Positions 46,700 to 61,800 of a DNA stretch of 64,000 nucleotides are shown here, piece after piece. Numbering within the stretch: position 1 is the first letter of the stretch; every line of letters starts with the position of its first letter. The position numbers and the translations under genes are program-made. The notes under the pieces are model-generated. The model worked only from the letters and a program-made list of their open reading frames with translations, did no database searches and was not told where the DNA came from. Source of the stretch: Bathymodiolus brooksi (taxonomy: Eukaryota; Mollusca; Bivalvia; Mytilida; Modiolidae); the NCBI GenBank assembly GCA_963680875.1, contig OY804582.1, forward strand, positions 54,454,646-54,518,645. Direction: 5' to 3'.

Positions 46700-47150
46700 G
46701 TCCAGAAACGGGTTGTATGCACTAAATTTGATATCTACGTTTTTATTATTATTACTGAGTCGATACTTCTGCTGGTGGACTATATGTCATCGATGGTATC
46801 ATCCGCCCCGTATTCAGTGATTCGGCACTGACATGGTTTATTACATACAGTTCCTAATTAATGTTATTTTTATCAAAACTTAGGTTCTGCTCTCTCAGCC
46901 ATAGGTGATCTTGGCCAATTTTGACTATCCTGTCTAGGCGCTTATATTGTATAGCCCCAAACACGTTTGAATTGTTAGGCTTTCAAATCTTCTGATTTTT
47001 TAGCGTACCCAATGAAGGTTATTCCAGAATCGCGTCGTGTGCACTAAAATTGGTATCTACGCTTTTATTGTTAATGTACACAAACGGGATCTGCTTACAA
47101 CAGACTGGTACAAACATAATATCAATGAAAATAATTTATGGAAAAGCAAA
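46700..47150 (-). repeat. Family D copy, near complete
   Basis: The plus strand shows CCAGAAACGGGTTGTATGCA, GATATCTACG, CTGCTGGTGGACTATATGTC, ACTGACATGGTTTATTACAT, CTCTCTCAGCCATAGGTGAT, GGCTTTCAAATCTTCTGATT, then a second CCAGAATCGCGTCGTGTGCA and TATCTACG. The following ACAAACGGGATCTGCTTACA and AACATAATATCAATGAAAAT also flank the copy at 51,980, so the repeat unit extends further than its conserved core. Confidence 0.75.
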
Positions 47151-47964
47151 TTAAATAAAAATCATTTCATAGATGATCAGTTAGAAATGAAAAATGCATG
47201 ACATACGAACTTTTACAGAGGACTGTCCGTACGTTCAGAAACATTGTTCTCAAACAAGCTAATAAAATAATATCATAATATTGTCAATTGTACAAGTACA
47301 AATATTACAAGTTAAAAATTTGACAATGTGGCTCGTTGAATTGTCAATTAAATATTTCATTTGGCACAGATGGAGTTAAATGCTGAAAGTATAACCTTCA
47401 TATAAACAAATCATTCATGTTAATTTTCTGCAATTTACAGTATATTTCACAGAATTGTACAAAATGGGCTCCGATACGAAAACCGATATTTAAACACATT
47501 TTTATTTACATATTTAATATACAAATATATCATCAGTTTACTGGTGAGATTTGAAATATAATTTTGACACATAATATTAATAATGAAAACAAAGAGGTTT
47601 TTTTTAATGAAATAAAAATAATAAACACAAAATAAAACATTTCAATTAGTAATTAATCTACTTTACGTGATATATTTGGTACATGTAAGGGAGCGACCAA
47701 GCAACTGTTAGGGTGTGCTTGCTTTTTTTTTGTTTTCTTTTAAAATTTTGTCACCAAATTTTATGGATAAATGAAATTCATCTGAAGTACATGTTGTATG
47801 CCAAAAAAATATAATCTAACCTTGCAGTTTTCACCGATTTGCTTTAGCAAAATATAAAAGACAATTACCATTTTTTTATGTCCAAGTATGTGATTTTTGC
47901 TTTGAGGGAAAAATAATTCTGGCACCGGAGAAAACAAAGCCTATCACTCTTAAAAATAAATTCA
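47151..47964. other. AT-rich intergenic DNA
   Basis: No gene or clear repeat. GGGAGCGACCAAGCAACTGT at about 47,690, next to a T-rich stretch, may be the end of an element like that at 10,414, but too little remains to assign it. Confidence 0.35.
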
Positions 47965-48857
47965 TCCAGTCAAGACTCCAATGTTTACCCGCGCAATATT
48001 CATACATTCATACGACCTACACAGTGAACTCATTCGGTAAAGCGTTTGCGCATGTGCGAAATTGTTTGTTGAAGAAAAAGCCCATGGCACAAACAAAAAC
48101 ATTGAAGGATTCTATACGAAAACGACACAAAAAGGAGGATTCGGCAAGTTTTGTGTAAAAATAAAAAAAAATGTGACACCGACCTACTCCATTTTTCAAC
48201 ACGTAAGCATAATTTAATATCTTTTTTCGGCCGAATCGTATTTTGACAGTAGAATTGCATCGTAGTTTTTTATATAATCTTTTTTTCAGGAGAAAACGCT
48301 AGGTTAAATTAATAGAGACTAAAATAATGAACTTCATGTCTGTTTTTTTGGAAAAAAATATAATCAAGTCAACTCAAGTGTTGTCAATAATATGCAATAC
48401 AATTTGTTTACAATTTTCCCTTTATCGGGCCCCTTTGCAGAGTTTGGGTTTGTTTTTATTGATTTCATCACGTATTTCCGATTTTAAGTGTCGTTCTTAC
48501 TAAATACCATTATATAATATTAACTGATTACCCCGGAATCCAATTTCATAGATATATTTGTTAAACTATGTTAATTCTAACGAATGTACCTGCTCATGTA
48601 ATGTAACATGCTTCCTGGTTATTTATAGCAGTTATCAGTATTCGGCAAACTTCGGAAAAGAAGCCGACTTATAATTAGGTGTGTTAATGGCGATTCCACC
48701 GACAGACATTCGAATTCTTTTCACTAATTACGACATTATGACATATTTTTTAAACCTGGCTTCTTGTTCAGAACATTTCATTAGTATAAAACATCGAATA
48801 TTGGCAACTTTTAATATAAACAAAACAATTCAATTCTGACAGCCTGTATGCCTTTAA
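47965..48857 (-). mobile_element. TTAA-flanked inverted-repeat element, copy 2, inverted and truncated
   Basis: Reverse complement of most of the 21,904-22,956 element: shared blocks include CAATGTTTACCCGCGCAATA, GAAATTGTTTGTTGAAGAA, CGGGCCCCTTTGCAGAGTTT and ACATCGAATATTGGCAACTT. The end at 48,857 keeps the inverted repeat and TTAA (48,854-48,857). The other terminal repeat, about 130 bases, is missing. Confidence 0.82.
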
Positions 48858-50100
48858 AGAAATCAACATTTTTTTTATTTCATGGAATGTTGAAATGGAA
48901 AACTTTACAATATGTGTTTTATATATAATTACCACAATTTCTAATTTTTAGAACTGATGAAACCATGAAGTCGTGAGTTGACGAGAAAAATAAGTTAACA
49001 TTTCTTATTTCTATTAATCGTTTAATTTCAGAAAAAATGAATATTGTTATTTCAATTATTGCTTGCAAGCAGATACAGTGAAGTAATATTAGATAAGTGT
49101 TCTTCAAATCAGATACCTCCAACAAAAACAGATTGTTTTGTTCTTCCAATCAGATACATCGAATAAAAACAGATTATTTTTCTTCCAATCAAACACTTCT
49201 AACAAAAATCAGATGGGTTTTGTTTGGGATTTTTGATTGGAAGAATACTCAAATGTTTCTTCTCTAGATTGACAATATCAGCAATCACAATACTTGGACA
49301 TTTTTAGTATAACAAAGACTGTTGAATGTAACATTAATGCTGATTTTGAAAATAAACAGGTCTTGCTGGAATTCAGCAATTTCAAAGGAGAACTATGATG
49401 ATAAGCAAAAATAAATCACAAAAGGTCATTTTTTTTTTTGTGTGATATCAAGATAAATAGTTCGAGGGGTAGGTATTCATAGATGTTTGTAATTTTTTAT
49501 ATATTTATTAAATATTCATGTTTTACCTTTGTATAAAAAGTAGTATCTGTTCAAACCTTGACTTTACATTCTAATGCGATAGATAGACGGTATAACATAG
49601 TTTGCTACTGTGGGGAAACCTTCATATCAAATAATGCTTATTATTATACCTCACATAATAAAGAATCAACTCTATTGGTTAAAAGATAATCACATGACAT
49701 AAAATACTCTGGATATTTTTGCTTCTAATCGCGGCCAACGGTGAATAACCTCAAGAATTACACACGTCCATTGAATAACCCTATTATTCAACGGTGGAAT
49801 AACCCTCGAAAATTACAATGTCCAGTGAATAACCCTAATGGAATAATACTTTAACAATTCAAATATTAAACAGTATATTTCAACTGTTTGTTTGGTATAA
49901 TAAAACAGTTACGGCCCTCTGAATCGGTTAATATCCAAAATTGTCAACCCCACTAGGGTTATTTCCCTCGGGCTTCAAGAAATATCCTATTAATAAAATG
50001 AAAATAAAAATATACCACTCTGTCGAAAGATGGGAATAACAATAAGAAGAAAAATAATCATGGTGTATTTCTAGTTTTAATGGATTTTTAGTTCGCAAAT
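48858..50100. other. AT-rich intergenic DNA with short local repeats
   Basis: Around 49,100-49,210, three loose copies of a CTTCCAATCAGATAC-AAAAACAGATT motif resemble the interior of the element at 10,414. Around 49,730-49,860, CGGTGAATAACC, CATTGAATAACC and CAGTGAATAACC form another loose repeat. No exon is seen. Confidence 0.45.
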
Positions 50101-50114
50101 AATAAATATAACGG

Positions 50115-50350
50115 AGGGCAATCAAGAATGGACAATCCAGAGACACAGGCAACATTGGACATAAGACACAGTACGAAGACAACCAAAAAAAACCAATAAC
50201 ACAACATGGAAAACTAAAAAGATGACCAAACACGGACGCTACCAGAAAACCGGGATGAATCCTGATGCACGCAAAGTGTATGCTGTCCCTCTTCCTTTTA
50301 AGACACCGATCATGTTACTCATAGTCAGGTACTGTCGGGGATAGGGGAAA
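50115..50350 (-). mobile_element. Repeat subfamily P2 fragment
   Basis: GGGCAATCAAGAATGGACAA, AAGACACAGTACGAAGACAA, GAAAACCGGGATGAATCCTG, GCTGTCCCTCTTCC and CCGATCATGTTACTCATAG. Related in layout to family P and in sequence to 9,095 and 61,645. Confidence 0.55.
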
Positions 50351-50631
50351 GAAACATGATAATTATGTTACTACGTTTACTAAGCAAATGAACAGACTAT
50401 AATACTGATCTGGTTATACTAATATAAACAAATATAAAATCATAATAATACTGGTGTAATTATAACTTTAACAACATAACATTATCGCTACAAATGTCAG
50501 GAAACAGTTCATATAATACTACTATGGCAACTAACATATGTAATACTGGTCGGTCATACAGAGGTAAATATATTATAGTATAAAATCAAGTACGGTGAAA
50601 TATGCTGTCTAAACCGAACATTGAAAAAATG

Positions 50632-50855
50632 GAATTTGTTTAACTCGAAGTTGAAATGAAGTCTCAATGTAGGAAATAATTGTTGATATAACGTTTATAA
50701 AACGAACCGAAAATCACAAAAGTTCGTCCAAATAAAATTCGGTTTTGTTTAACTCGAAGTTGAAATGAAGACTTAATGTACGAAATAATTGTTGATATAA
50801 CCTTTTGTAAAATGAACCCATAATCACAAAAGTTCGTTCAAATGAAATTCGGTTT
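50632..50855. repeat. 109-bp tandem duplication
   Basis: TTTAACTCGAAGTTGAAATG to CAAAAGTTCGTCCAAATAA and its second copy are 109 bases apart with several substitutions. Confidence 0.85.
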
Positions 50856-51169
50856 CGGTCTTACTGTATATATTTTGCATTTACATGCATCTCTTCAAAA
50901 AACAAAATTCCTGCACACGAAATCAATCAGTTCAAAAATATACTGATCATTGTAATTTACCAGCTTATAATACTTTGTTTTTATGTACAGTAAAACTGTG
51001 CATTCGGCACCACAACATTAAAATATAGTCTATCCCATGTCACACTTAGTTGCATGTGGATTACATACGTTCAGCACAGACTGGCTAAACAGTCAATATT
51101 ACAAGTAACATCTTTAATGTTCAACCTTATATTAGAAAATATTCATTTCTGTTTAACCGTCAAATTGTG

Positions 51170-51175
51170 TTTATT
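51170..51175 (-). terminator. Candidate poly(A) signal of Phox2
   Basis: AATAAA on the minus strand about 90 bases after the Phox2 stop codon; the first such signal downstream. Confidence 0.45.
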
Positions 51176-51265
51176 ACATCATTTTCATTCTCAATACCTA
51201 AAATATATTTTGAGTATTTTTTTTTATCGTTTTCTGTATTGATTTCAATCAATCAAATCAGCACG

Positions 51266-54210
<2,945 letters not shown>

Positions 54211-54212
54211 TC

Positions 54213-54258
<46 letters not shown>
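54213..54258. repeat. (AAT)n microsatellite
   Basis: Perfect AATAAT repeat, about 15 units, 64 bases upstream of the Phox2 homeobox exon on its intron side. Confidence 0.97.
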
Positions 54259-54261
<3 letters not shown>

Positions 54262-54346
54262 CGAATCATTATAAAAGTCAGTCAATACCAATAAAACCAC
54301 CACGAAGACAGGCATGCTTCGTCGCAAGTGCTATATATTTTCAGTT

Positions 54347-54560
54347 CGACTACCGGTTGGATCAACCCAAAAACTATGAAATTGGTATCTGTTGCTTCTC
54401 AACGAAACACAAAGCGTTAATTAGTAACAACAAATAATGTTTGGCTTGGATAAGGATAATGTGTGCAAGTGGAGCTCCATGTCTACAGTATGACTTCTTC
54501 AGTGACCTAGCACTATAAAAAACAAACACTTTGTGTTGGTCTAGTGCAAAAAAACGTTTT
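54347..54560 (+). mobile_element. Decayed SINE-1 copy
   Basis: GAAATTGGTATCTGTTGCTT, TTGGCTTGGATAAGGATAAT, GGAGCTCCATGTCTACAGTA, CAGTGACCTAGCACTATAAA and GTTGGTCTAGTGCAAAAAAA follow SINE-1 order. Head and tail are lost. Confidence 0.75.
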
Positions 54561-54734
54561 CCGGATGTTTGATAATATTTGTTTTTTACCTTATGATTAA
54601 ATTGTGTAGTTTTGTTTCAGACGGTTTGAATTTTTAAAGTTTGACGTGAGTGTTGACATTTTACTCACATGTAGAAAAGACTTGTATGACGTCATCATGT
54701 CACTCCGAGGAGAGTTTTAGTTGTGAAAAACTAG

Positions 54735-54890
54735 CAACTAGCCTAAGCCCCGCCACGTTTTATTAAAGTGCCTGTACCAATGCGGAACGTAAAGGGTCAT
54801 TCTTATGTGTGTTAGGGGAACGGTTCTGTCTCTCTTTTTACGATTTTTCGATTGAATTTTGAAACTGTTCCGACTGTATGTTTTGTTTTA
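54735..54890 (+). repeat. Family H repeat
   Basis: GCCCCGCCACGTTTTATTAA, AGTGCCTGTACCAATGCGGA, TGTGTTAGGGGAACGG, TTTACGATTTTTCGATTGAA and CTGTTCCGACTGTATG, as at 25,930. Confidence 0.6.
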
Positions 54891-56343
54891 CATTTTATTT
54901 CGGATATTTGATAACAATATTTTACTTTATGCTTCATATGAAGTATAGTTTGTCTAAGAGGATCTGATTTTTTTTAGAGCTTGATCATTAACATTATTAA
55001 CAAGTGAAAATGTCATCAGCAATCTGTGTATACAGAGAAACCTCTTTGAGAACAGCTTTAATGTTCGGAATAGACAGGTGATTGATTTATACAGGTTAAA
55101 TCAGGAAAAAATCCAACATTGGGATTGTATTTAAAGTTCGGTTTATTCAGAATTTCGTTTTATCCAGAATGTAGTTTAGACATGTATTATTGTATTTTCA
55201 ATACATCATAGTAATAATGATTGTAGTGATAGTAAGACAGTACATACTTTTTATGTAACTGTGTTATATATGTGCATTACACATATGTTGATATGTGTAC
55301 TTGTATTTCATTACGGATTATCATGTGATGTCCAGAATCGTTTTTGTGTTTTAGTTGGTTTTTGGATGAAAAAATAAAATGTCGTATCTGCAGATTTCAG
55401 ATTGCTAAAGCAAACCTAGTTCCCAATAACATAGGATATAATATTCATTACAACTCCCAGTATTTTTTTCTTTTCATAAATCTATCATTTTGATATGAAA
55501 GTCGCTCTTGTTATACTTTTGATGTTGTTTTCGTTACTGCAGATGTATAATTGCCCATTAATGGAGTGTACATTTACAGCTGATGTAGTGATTAAAACTA
55601 TATAGATCTATTTTTTCCATATTTATACATTAAAAACTTCCTACATGTTTCTCTGATTGTATAAAATATAAAGACCTTTTCCCATGTATTTGATGTGAAA
55701 TAGGCAGATATCCATTAATAAACATAGCAGTTCCCATCAAGTGTAGATTAACAAAATATACACAATCTATTCCATGGGAGTAATCGTTCATTATTCTGAC
55801 AAGATCATAAATTATAAACCACAAGGGATCCCTACGAACATTCAGAAAATAACTTGAATATTTATCCATCGACAAGCTGATCTAATAAATTCCTAATATA
55901 AACTTTGTTAGTCTTCATTTTCTACGTTACAAATTGGGGAAATAGAATGAGAGGTCGACCTTAGGAAAATTACCTTCTCTATTGTGTACATGTGGACTGT
56001 ATCAAATATGATGGAAGTGATAAGGGAGATAACTCTAAATCTCAAGAGAAACTTCAAAATGTTCTATTAAGATGCTTGAGCTGTTTAGTTGGCGTATTGT
56101 GTTTCGTGTAATTTAAATGATTTTTTTTTTTTTCAATATAAAAGGTAACATTTAATGTACATCTAACAATATCAATTAATCAATCAATCACAAATAATAA
56201 CCCCAAAAAAAGCAATTTAGAAGCAAATTGGGGCAAATAAAGTCAGAAACTGAACATTTTTTGTTGTATTTTTGGTTTTAAAATTTATTTGTTGCAATTC
56301 TATAAATTCACACAATTATTCTTTCTTCGCTATGTGAAGAATT

Positions 56344-56495
56344 GCCATTTTAACATTTACTACATTTGTTTAAGAGTTATGACTACATATATTTGTATTT
56401 ATTGTCATAGTTACCATTTTAACATGTATTACATTTGTTTAAGAGTTATGACTACATGTATTTGTATTTGTTGTCATAGTTACCATTTTGTCAGT
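56344..56495. repeat. 69-bp tandem repeat, about 2.2 units
   Basis: CCATTTTAACATTTACTACA, TTTGTTTAAGAGTTATGACT and ACATATATTTGTATTTATTG recur at 69-base spacing. Confidence 0.9.
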
Positions 56496-57102
56496 TATAT
56501 CGTGTACCTAACTTATTTTGAGAGAGGTAAATCCGGACAGATATAATGAACTAGTCTGTTATAATAAAGTATTTGTTTGTTTTGTTTGTTAAATCTCCGG
56601 TCATTTTCATGTTTATGGAAACTTTTACACTTGGTGTGTGCATTGGGTCATTTTTTTTTAAATTTGTTATCTTTTTGGGGGAGGGGAGTGTGGTCAAATC
56701 ATGTCCACTGGATGAGTGCTATCGTCAGAGTTGAGAATAAAAAATTCAATTTCATGCAATCACTGTATATGCTTAGATATGTTGTGACAGATGACAACAT
56801 TTTCAATTGTGACTGAAAAAAAGTTTTATGATTTCAAAGAGCAAAAATCAGCCGAATAAGGAAACACAATACAAAAGCCAGTAAACAAAACAAACACTAA
56901 TGAAACTATAGATTAAGCAATGCTTCAATAATGAACCTCCACATTCAACTTTAAATTAAATAACATTATATGTACAAACATTACAAATGTATCCTAGATT
57001 TATACTTTTTAATTGTCGTTTCTTTTAAAACTATTATATATTTTTCATTCAATAAAACATATTTCAGTTTTTAAGGCAATATTCAAATATTAAATGTAAT
57101 AA

Positions 57103-57258
57103 ATCAAGGATCTCCTGTACAAAAGTCGTCAATGTCCAGCAGTGTTTTTATTTTTTAATCTTTTTTTTCAATAGAAATCAGTCAAGGATCTCCTGTACAA
57201 AAGTCGTCAATGTCCAGCAATGTTTTATTATAAATATCTTTTTTTTTCAATAGAAATC
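57103..57258. repeat. 78-bp tandem duplication
   Basis: ATCAAGGATCTCCTGTACAA, AAGTCGTCAATGTCCAGCA and TTTTTTTTCAATAGAAATCA occur twice at 78-base spacing. Confidence 0.9.
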
Positions 57259-57719
57259 AGAATTAATTAATAACAAAGTATAACATCATTGTTGCAAAAT
57301 AGTTTAGAAACAAGATTCAGTTATCAATGCTTGCATCTTGACACAGTAGACCTTTGCTAACTCGCCATGAACAATTGTATCATTTTGTTTTAAAAAAAAG
57401 AAGTTCAAACGAAACGAGTAGATATCTACTTTCAGTGCCGGTCCGGAGCCCGGAGAGCCTGTGAATTTCTGAAAGGGACCCATAGCCTTAATCATAGACG
57501 TTTTATTTCAATTTTTTCATTCTTTCGGGGATATTTTCAACTATTTTCAGTCTATTTAGAAAAATAATCATGTAAGATTCACTTAAGCTTCTAAATTCTG
57601 TGACCTCAAATTCTCAATTTTGAGAGAAGTCTCAGCTTGTCTCCGGGGCCCCAAAACAGTCTTGTTCCGCCTTCCAAAATTTCTCTTGGAGGCCCTGTCT
57701 ACTTTGATACATATGACGG

Positions 57720-58290
57720 GTTTCTGGAATAAATTTCACCAGATTCGTTCAAAGTCAAAAGACTTGACATCCAAATAATTGCTAAAAAAATATTTCAGAG
57801 CAAGAAAACGAAATGACAAAAAAAGTATAACTAAAATGGGATAAGGTTACCTGTTCTCTAGACGGCTGAACTTAAAAAGTATAACTAAAATGGGATAAGG
57901 TTACCTGTTCTCTAGACGGCTGAACTTAAAAAGTATAACTAAAATGGGATAAGGTTACCTGTTCTCTAGACGGCTGAACTTAAAAAGTATAACTAAAATG
58001 GGATAAGGTTACCTGTTCTCTAGACGGCTGAACTTAAGTTTTAATACTAAATACATTATTTAGGAAAGGTAAATTTCAATAATAAGAAATTCTTATAAAT
58101 TATGTTAGTGCCGAAACACTGACTACTAGGCGGATGTTGCCCTCGGGGACTAATAGTCCACTAGCAATGCCGCATCACTGACTACTGGGTGGATGATACC
58201 CTCGGAGATTAATAGTCCACCAGCAGAGGTATCGACCCGGTGATAGTAATACAAACATGGATATCAAATTTAGTATAATGCATGTAGTAT
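57720..58290 (+). repeat. Family D copy carrying a 54-bp tandem array
   Basis: Starts GGTTTCTGGAATAAATTTCA and CAAAGTCAAAAGACTTGACA, then the 54-bp array, then AATACATTATTTAGGAAAGG, GTGCCGAAACACTGACTACT and a duplicated GGGACTAATAGTCCACTAGC / GATTAATAGTCCACCAGCAG block, and ends GATATCAAATTTAG. It is one family D unit with two internal duplications. Confidence 0.75.
57820..58036. repeat. 54-bp minisatellite, 4 units
   Basis: The unit AAAAGTATAACTAAAATGGG, ATAAGGTTACCTGTTCTCTA, GACGGCTGAACTTA repeats four times without visible change. AAAATGGGATAAGGTTACCT aligns with the family D central block AAAATAGGCTAAGGTTATCT at about 27,310, so this is an amplified family D segment. Confidence 0.93.
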
Positions 58291-58457
58291 GCTAGCTTCA
58301 TTTTTTTTAACGTTCCAGAAAACACAAATATCATGTTTGTCAAATACACGGAAGTGAAAATATGCCATTTTCTAGGTCACAGTAATTAAATTTATCATTA
58401 GTTAATTGTGGTATACATGTACATTAATACAATGTACCCAGTATTTACTTCATTTTT

Positions 58458-58636
58458 TCGAACCCCGATCACGAGGTGTACTCGATACAACATTATGTGA
58501 TAAAGTTTGTCAGTAACTTGCGACAGGTCAGTGGTTTTCTCTGGGTACTCCGGTTACCTCCACCAATAAAACTGACCGCCACGATATAACTGAAATATTG
58601 TTGAAAGTGGCGTTAAACACCATAAAACCAAACCTA
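58458..58636 (+). mobile_element. 5'-truncated SINE-2 copy
   Basis: Begins in box B (TTCGAACCCCGATCACGAGG), then ACTCGATACAACATTATGTG, GTCAGTAACTTGCGACAGGT and the tail GTTGAAAGTGGCGTTAAACA. Well preserved, so probably young. Confidence 0.9.
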
Positions 58637-58639
58637 CTT

Positions 58640-59950
58640 CATTAAACAAATGAGTATATATACAAAATAAAATCCACAAAAGTCACCATATTTTATTTAA
58701 GAAAGACACGTTAATATAAAACACTATACCGAAGTAAAGTGCACGATTTCAAATCGAAAGATAAAACTGGAGATAAGAAATAATAAAAATATTATAAAGG
58801 ATTAATAGACTGCCATTATATTGTGTAATAATAATAAAATGACGCAAATCTATAGTGTCATTAACTGGTAGAAAATTGTCGCTATCTTCTGGGAAGAAAG
58901 CAGATACGTTTGATCACTGAACGTTATTTTGATACGGAGAGCCTAGATATTTATTTTCTGCCGTCCCAAGATATTTGAAGCGTACTTAGACAATAGGCAA
59001 AGTAATCGCCAACCGGAGAATCAAATCGAAATTCACATATTGATATTAGTTTTATATTCTTATAATTTGATTAGAGCAAAGAGCATTTGACTGCCGCCGA
59101 GCAATTATTACTTGAACTAAGACTCCGCACGCATTTTATCTTAAACAAGAGTGAAGAGAAAATTAATCAAGGGATTGAAAACATAACGGACAATGCCTTT
59201 AAACTTTTTTATTAAATAAAATTCGTATTAAGCGAGAGGGGGAATGGCATCTAATTTATCAGGGAAGAAATCAATGATAACATGGGCTAATAAAATTCTC
59301 TTGTTTGCGTTCAATTTATAATGAATTTTACCCAGACTATATCCAGTATTTGTCTAAATACAAGACGCATTGTCAAATTACCGCTGCTAAATGTTGAGTG
59401 TTGAAAGACATGTCAATATAACTATAGGTCGATACTTATTCAATTTTCGTAACTAGAAATCTACCTTCAGGGCAAAATTGTCTTTTTATCAATACTTTCA
59501 TTTGTCAAAAGTTTATTTGATAAATACAAAAACACATGTGATTATTTTTTTTATTCTGTTCGGGATTTTGATGTAAATATAATTTTAAAAATCTCTAACG
59601 TTCAGTACATAATAGTGGCTATTTGCTTCTACTAAATAAATGTGTTCTTTTTTTTTAGTATTTCTCCGTAAATATTTCTTACACTCGGGTCTGTTTGATT
59701 AGTTAATTTACTGGTATTCCATTGTCGCATTCTACTTTATTCCTACATTTATTGTTTCACATCTTCATGTTAATTTTTTTAGCGAAATTATGTAATAATA
59801 ATATTACATATCATATTGTATGTTGTATGTATACGGAGAAGAATATAATAAGTTGAAAAACTTGTGTCTGATCCTTTTGTCATTATTTAGACAATAAACT
59901 ATGTTTAAATTGAATATCTCATTACACAAATGATAACTTTTCTATAGAAA
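58640..59950. other. Repeat-free region upstream of Phox2, possible regulatory DNA
   Basis: No repeat, exon or long open frame. 58,730-59,450 is unusually balanced in base composition and contains homeodomain-type sites such as ATTAATCAAGGGATTGA and ACAATGCC. It lies about 4.6-5.3 kb upstream of the Phox2 homeobox exon. An enhancer is possible; this is inference from absence of repeats and composition only. Confidence 0.35.
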
Positions 59951-59956
59951 TATGTT

Positions 59957-60125
59957 ATTAAAACGTAGATATCTAATGTAATGCACACATCGAGTTTCTG
60001 GCCAAAAATATATCAGGTACAAAGATTGAAAAGTAAAGAAAATAAAAAATCTTGAGGAACAAGAAACCCAAGGGGCCAAAAGGTCACACATCTATGACTG
60101 AGGAAGTGGATCTTAGTCTTAATAA
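59957..60125 (+). repeat. Family D copy
   Basis: AAAACGTAGATATCTAATGT, AATGCACACATCGAGTTTCT, GGTACAAAGATTGAAAAGTA, CAAGGGGCCAAAAGGTCACA and GGAAGTGGATCTTAGTCTTA. Confidence 0.7.
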
Positions 60126-60134
60126 TAGCATGTG

Positions 60135-60360
60135 CACAACGTCACTTTCAACCATTCTGAGTCTGTTCTATTAGTAAGAGTAGGATTAAGTTGGCGTTTT
60201 TATTTTTGCGGCTGAAACCGGAGTACCCAAGAGTATACCACAGACCTGTCTCATGAGGTTTTATGGAGTACAATTCGCCATATGGTGAGATTTTATCTAT
60301 AAAATATAGCGGTGATAATCATAACTGCATAGACTACCATACGATACAGTGCCATGTGAC
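60135..60360 (-). mobile_element. Strongly decayed SINE-2 copy
   Basis: AACGTCACTTTCAACCATTC, GAAACCGGAGTACCCAAGAG, AGACCTGTCTCATGAGG, TACAATTCGCCATATGG and ACTACCATACGATACAG follow the SINE-2 order in reverse. Box B is gone. Confidence 0.55.
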
Positions 60361-60479
60361 CTGTCTCTTGTGTTTAATCGAGTGGCTTAAACGAAAATGA
60401 AAAAAAAAAAACAAACAAAAAAACACTGTTGCAACATTCCAAAATATAATCGCATAATCGACGAAATAGGGTTAAAATA

Positions 60480-60720
60480 GGCACCTCTAACACACACATA
60501 TATATATACAGGACCGCTTTCGTTCCTTGGTACAGGCACTTCAGAAAAAAAGTGGCGGGGTTAAGCTAGTTTAATGGGTCCAAATTATGTTTTTAAGATA
60601 ATACACAATTTCATTTATCCTATTCTATGAATTCCGCATTATCAAAATATCTTAATCTTGCCCGGAAATATTTATTATTTAATCAAATGGAAAACAAAAA
60701 CTATCACGCTGTCGGTACAA
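60480..60720 (-). repeat. Family H repeat, reverse orientation
   Basis: GGCACCTCTAACACACACAT, CAGGACCGCTTTCGTTCCTT, GGTACAGGCACTTCAGAAAA, AAGTGGCGGGGTTAAGCTAG, and AAACTATCACGCTGTCGGTA towards the end. Confidence 0.6.
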
Positions 60721-61012
60721 AAAAATCGAAGATCAAATATAAAAATCGTAGAAATGGGCATTAGAAATGTCAGACCTTGCCTAAAAGTTTTAACAAAAAT
60801 GATTAAAAGAAATTAAGACAGACGATAGCAAAATTCTTCAGATATTAAAAATATATGTATAATTTGATTATATTTATTCATGGACATCAAAGTTATACTT
60901 TTGCTTAAATGTTGTAATTTGTAAACCCTATCCCTCTTTGGACCAAATGAATTATTTACAAAAATGCATATATTATCACATACTTTGTAATATATGAAGA
61001 ATATAGTAATAA

Positions 61013-61140
61013 AAACGGAGATATCTAATATGGTGTGGCACGACGCGTTTCTGGAATAACCTAAAAAATCTTGAAGAACAAGAAAACCAAAAGGGCTAAA
61101 CAGGATAGCCAAATTATGTTAATGTCACGTCTTAGAAAGG
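61013..61140 (+). repeat. Family D copy
   Basis: AAACGGAGATATCTAATATG, GTGGCACGACGCGTTTCTGG, AATAACC, then CAAAAGGGCTAAACAGGATA and GCCAAATTATGTTAATGTCA. The middle is deleted. Confidence 0.7.
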
Positions 61141-61316
61141 AGAACTCATATACGAAACATAATAGTACATACAGAAAATTACAACAGAAAAAACCCAGGA
61201 ATGAAATTGCTTTATCAAATACACATCATTGCTCTTTATTTTAAAGTTCAGCATTGCATGGTAAGTGTCCAAATTTGTAATTATGACTTTGTTTGTAGCA
61301 ATGCATACAGGGTTGG

Positions 61317-61381
61317 TTCCTTGTTTGTTTGTTTGTTTATTTGTTTTTTTAATTGTTCTTTCTTTCTTTCTTTCTTTCTTT
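61317..61381. repeat. (TTTG)n and (CTTT)n simple repeats
   Basis: GTTTGTTTGTTTGTTT followed by CTTTCTTTCTTTCTTTCTTT. It explains the F/L/S-rich open frames here, which are not genes. A similar CTTT run lies at about 62,861-62,880. Confidence 0.9.
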
Positions 61382-61644
61382 ATTTGCTTGTTTATTTGTT
61401 GCTTCGGTTTTTTTCCCTTAACGAAGAGGTATGGTATTGATGATGTCTATTTAGCTATATTTGTTTTAATATTCAAGTTTCAGCACGTATCATTCGAACA
61501 AGACTGGTCATCACAGGTGACAATGTTATAGTATATGGCCACATCACATGGAAAACATTTGTTTATATCGGATATATAGTCAGGTATAATAAATGTATTA
61601 TGTCGACGTTATTCAATTAAATAAACGTTAGAGTATACCGAAAG

Positions 61645-61800
61645 GGCAATCAAAAATGGACAATCCAGAGAAACTGGCAGCAAAGGGTATACAAGACGAA
61701 GAAAAATAAATCAAAAACACAATACAATATGTGTCGGACATCACCATCCGTAAACAAACATAAACAACGTAAACAAGACATGATCCCTCCCACAAACAAC
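61645..61800 (-). mobile_element. Repeat subfamily P2 fragment
   Basis: GGGCAATCAAAAATGGACAA, TCCAGAGAAACTGGCAG and AAAACACAATACAATATGTG, as at 9,095 and 50,115. Confidence 0.5.

Noticed and set aside
55630..55875. Minus-strand frame starting MDKYSSYFLN as Phox2 exon 1
   Set aside because: Only the first few residues resemble the Phox2 N-terminus. The remainder does not, and no phase-1 donor fits convincingly.
61201..61531. Two overlapping plus-strand frames rich in F, L, C and S
   Set aside because: They are generated by TTTG and CTTT simple repeats.
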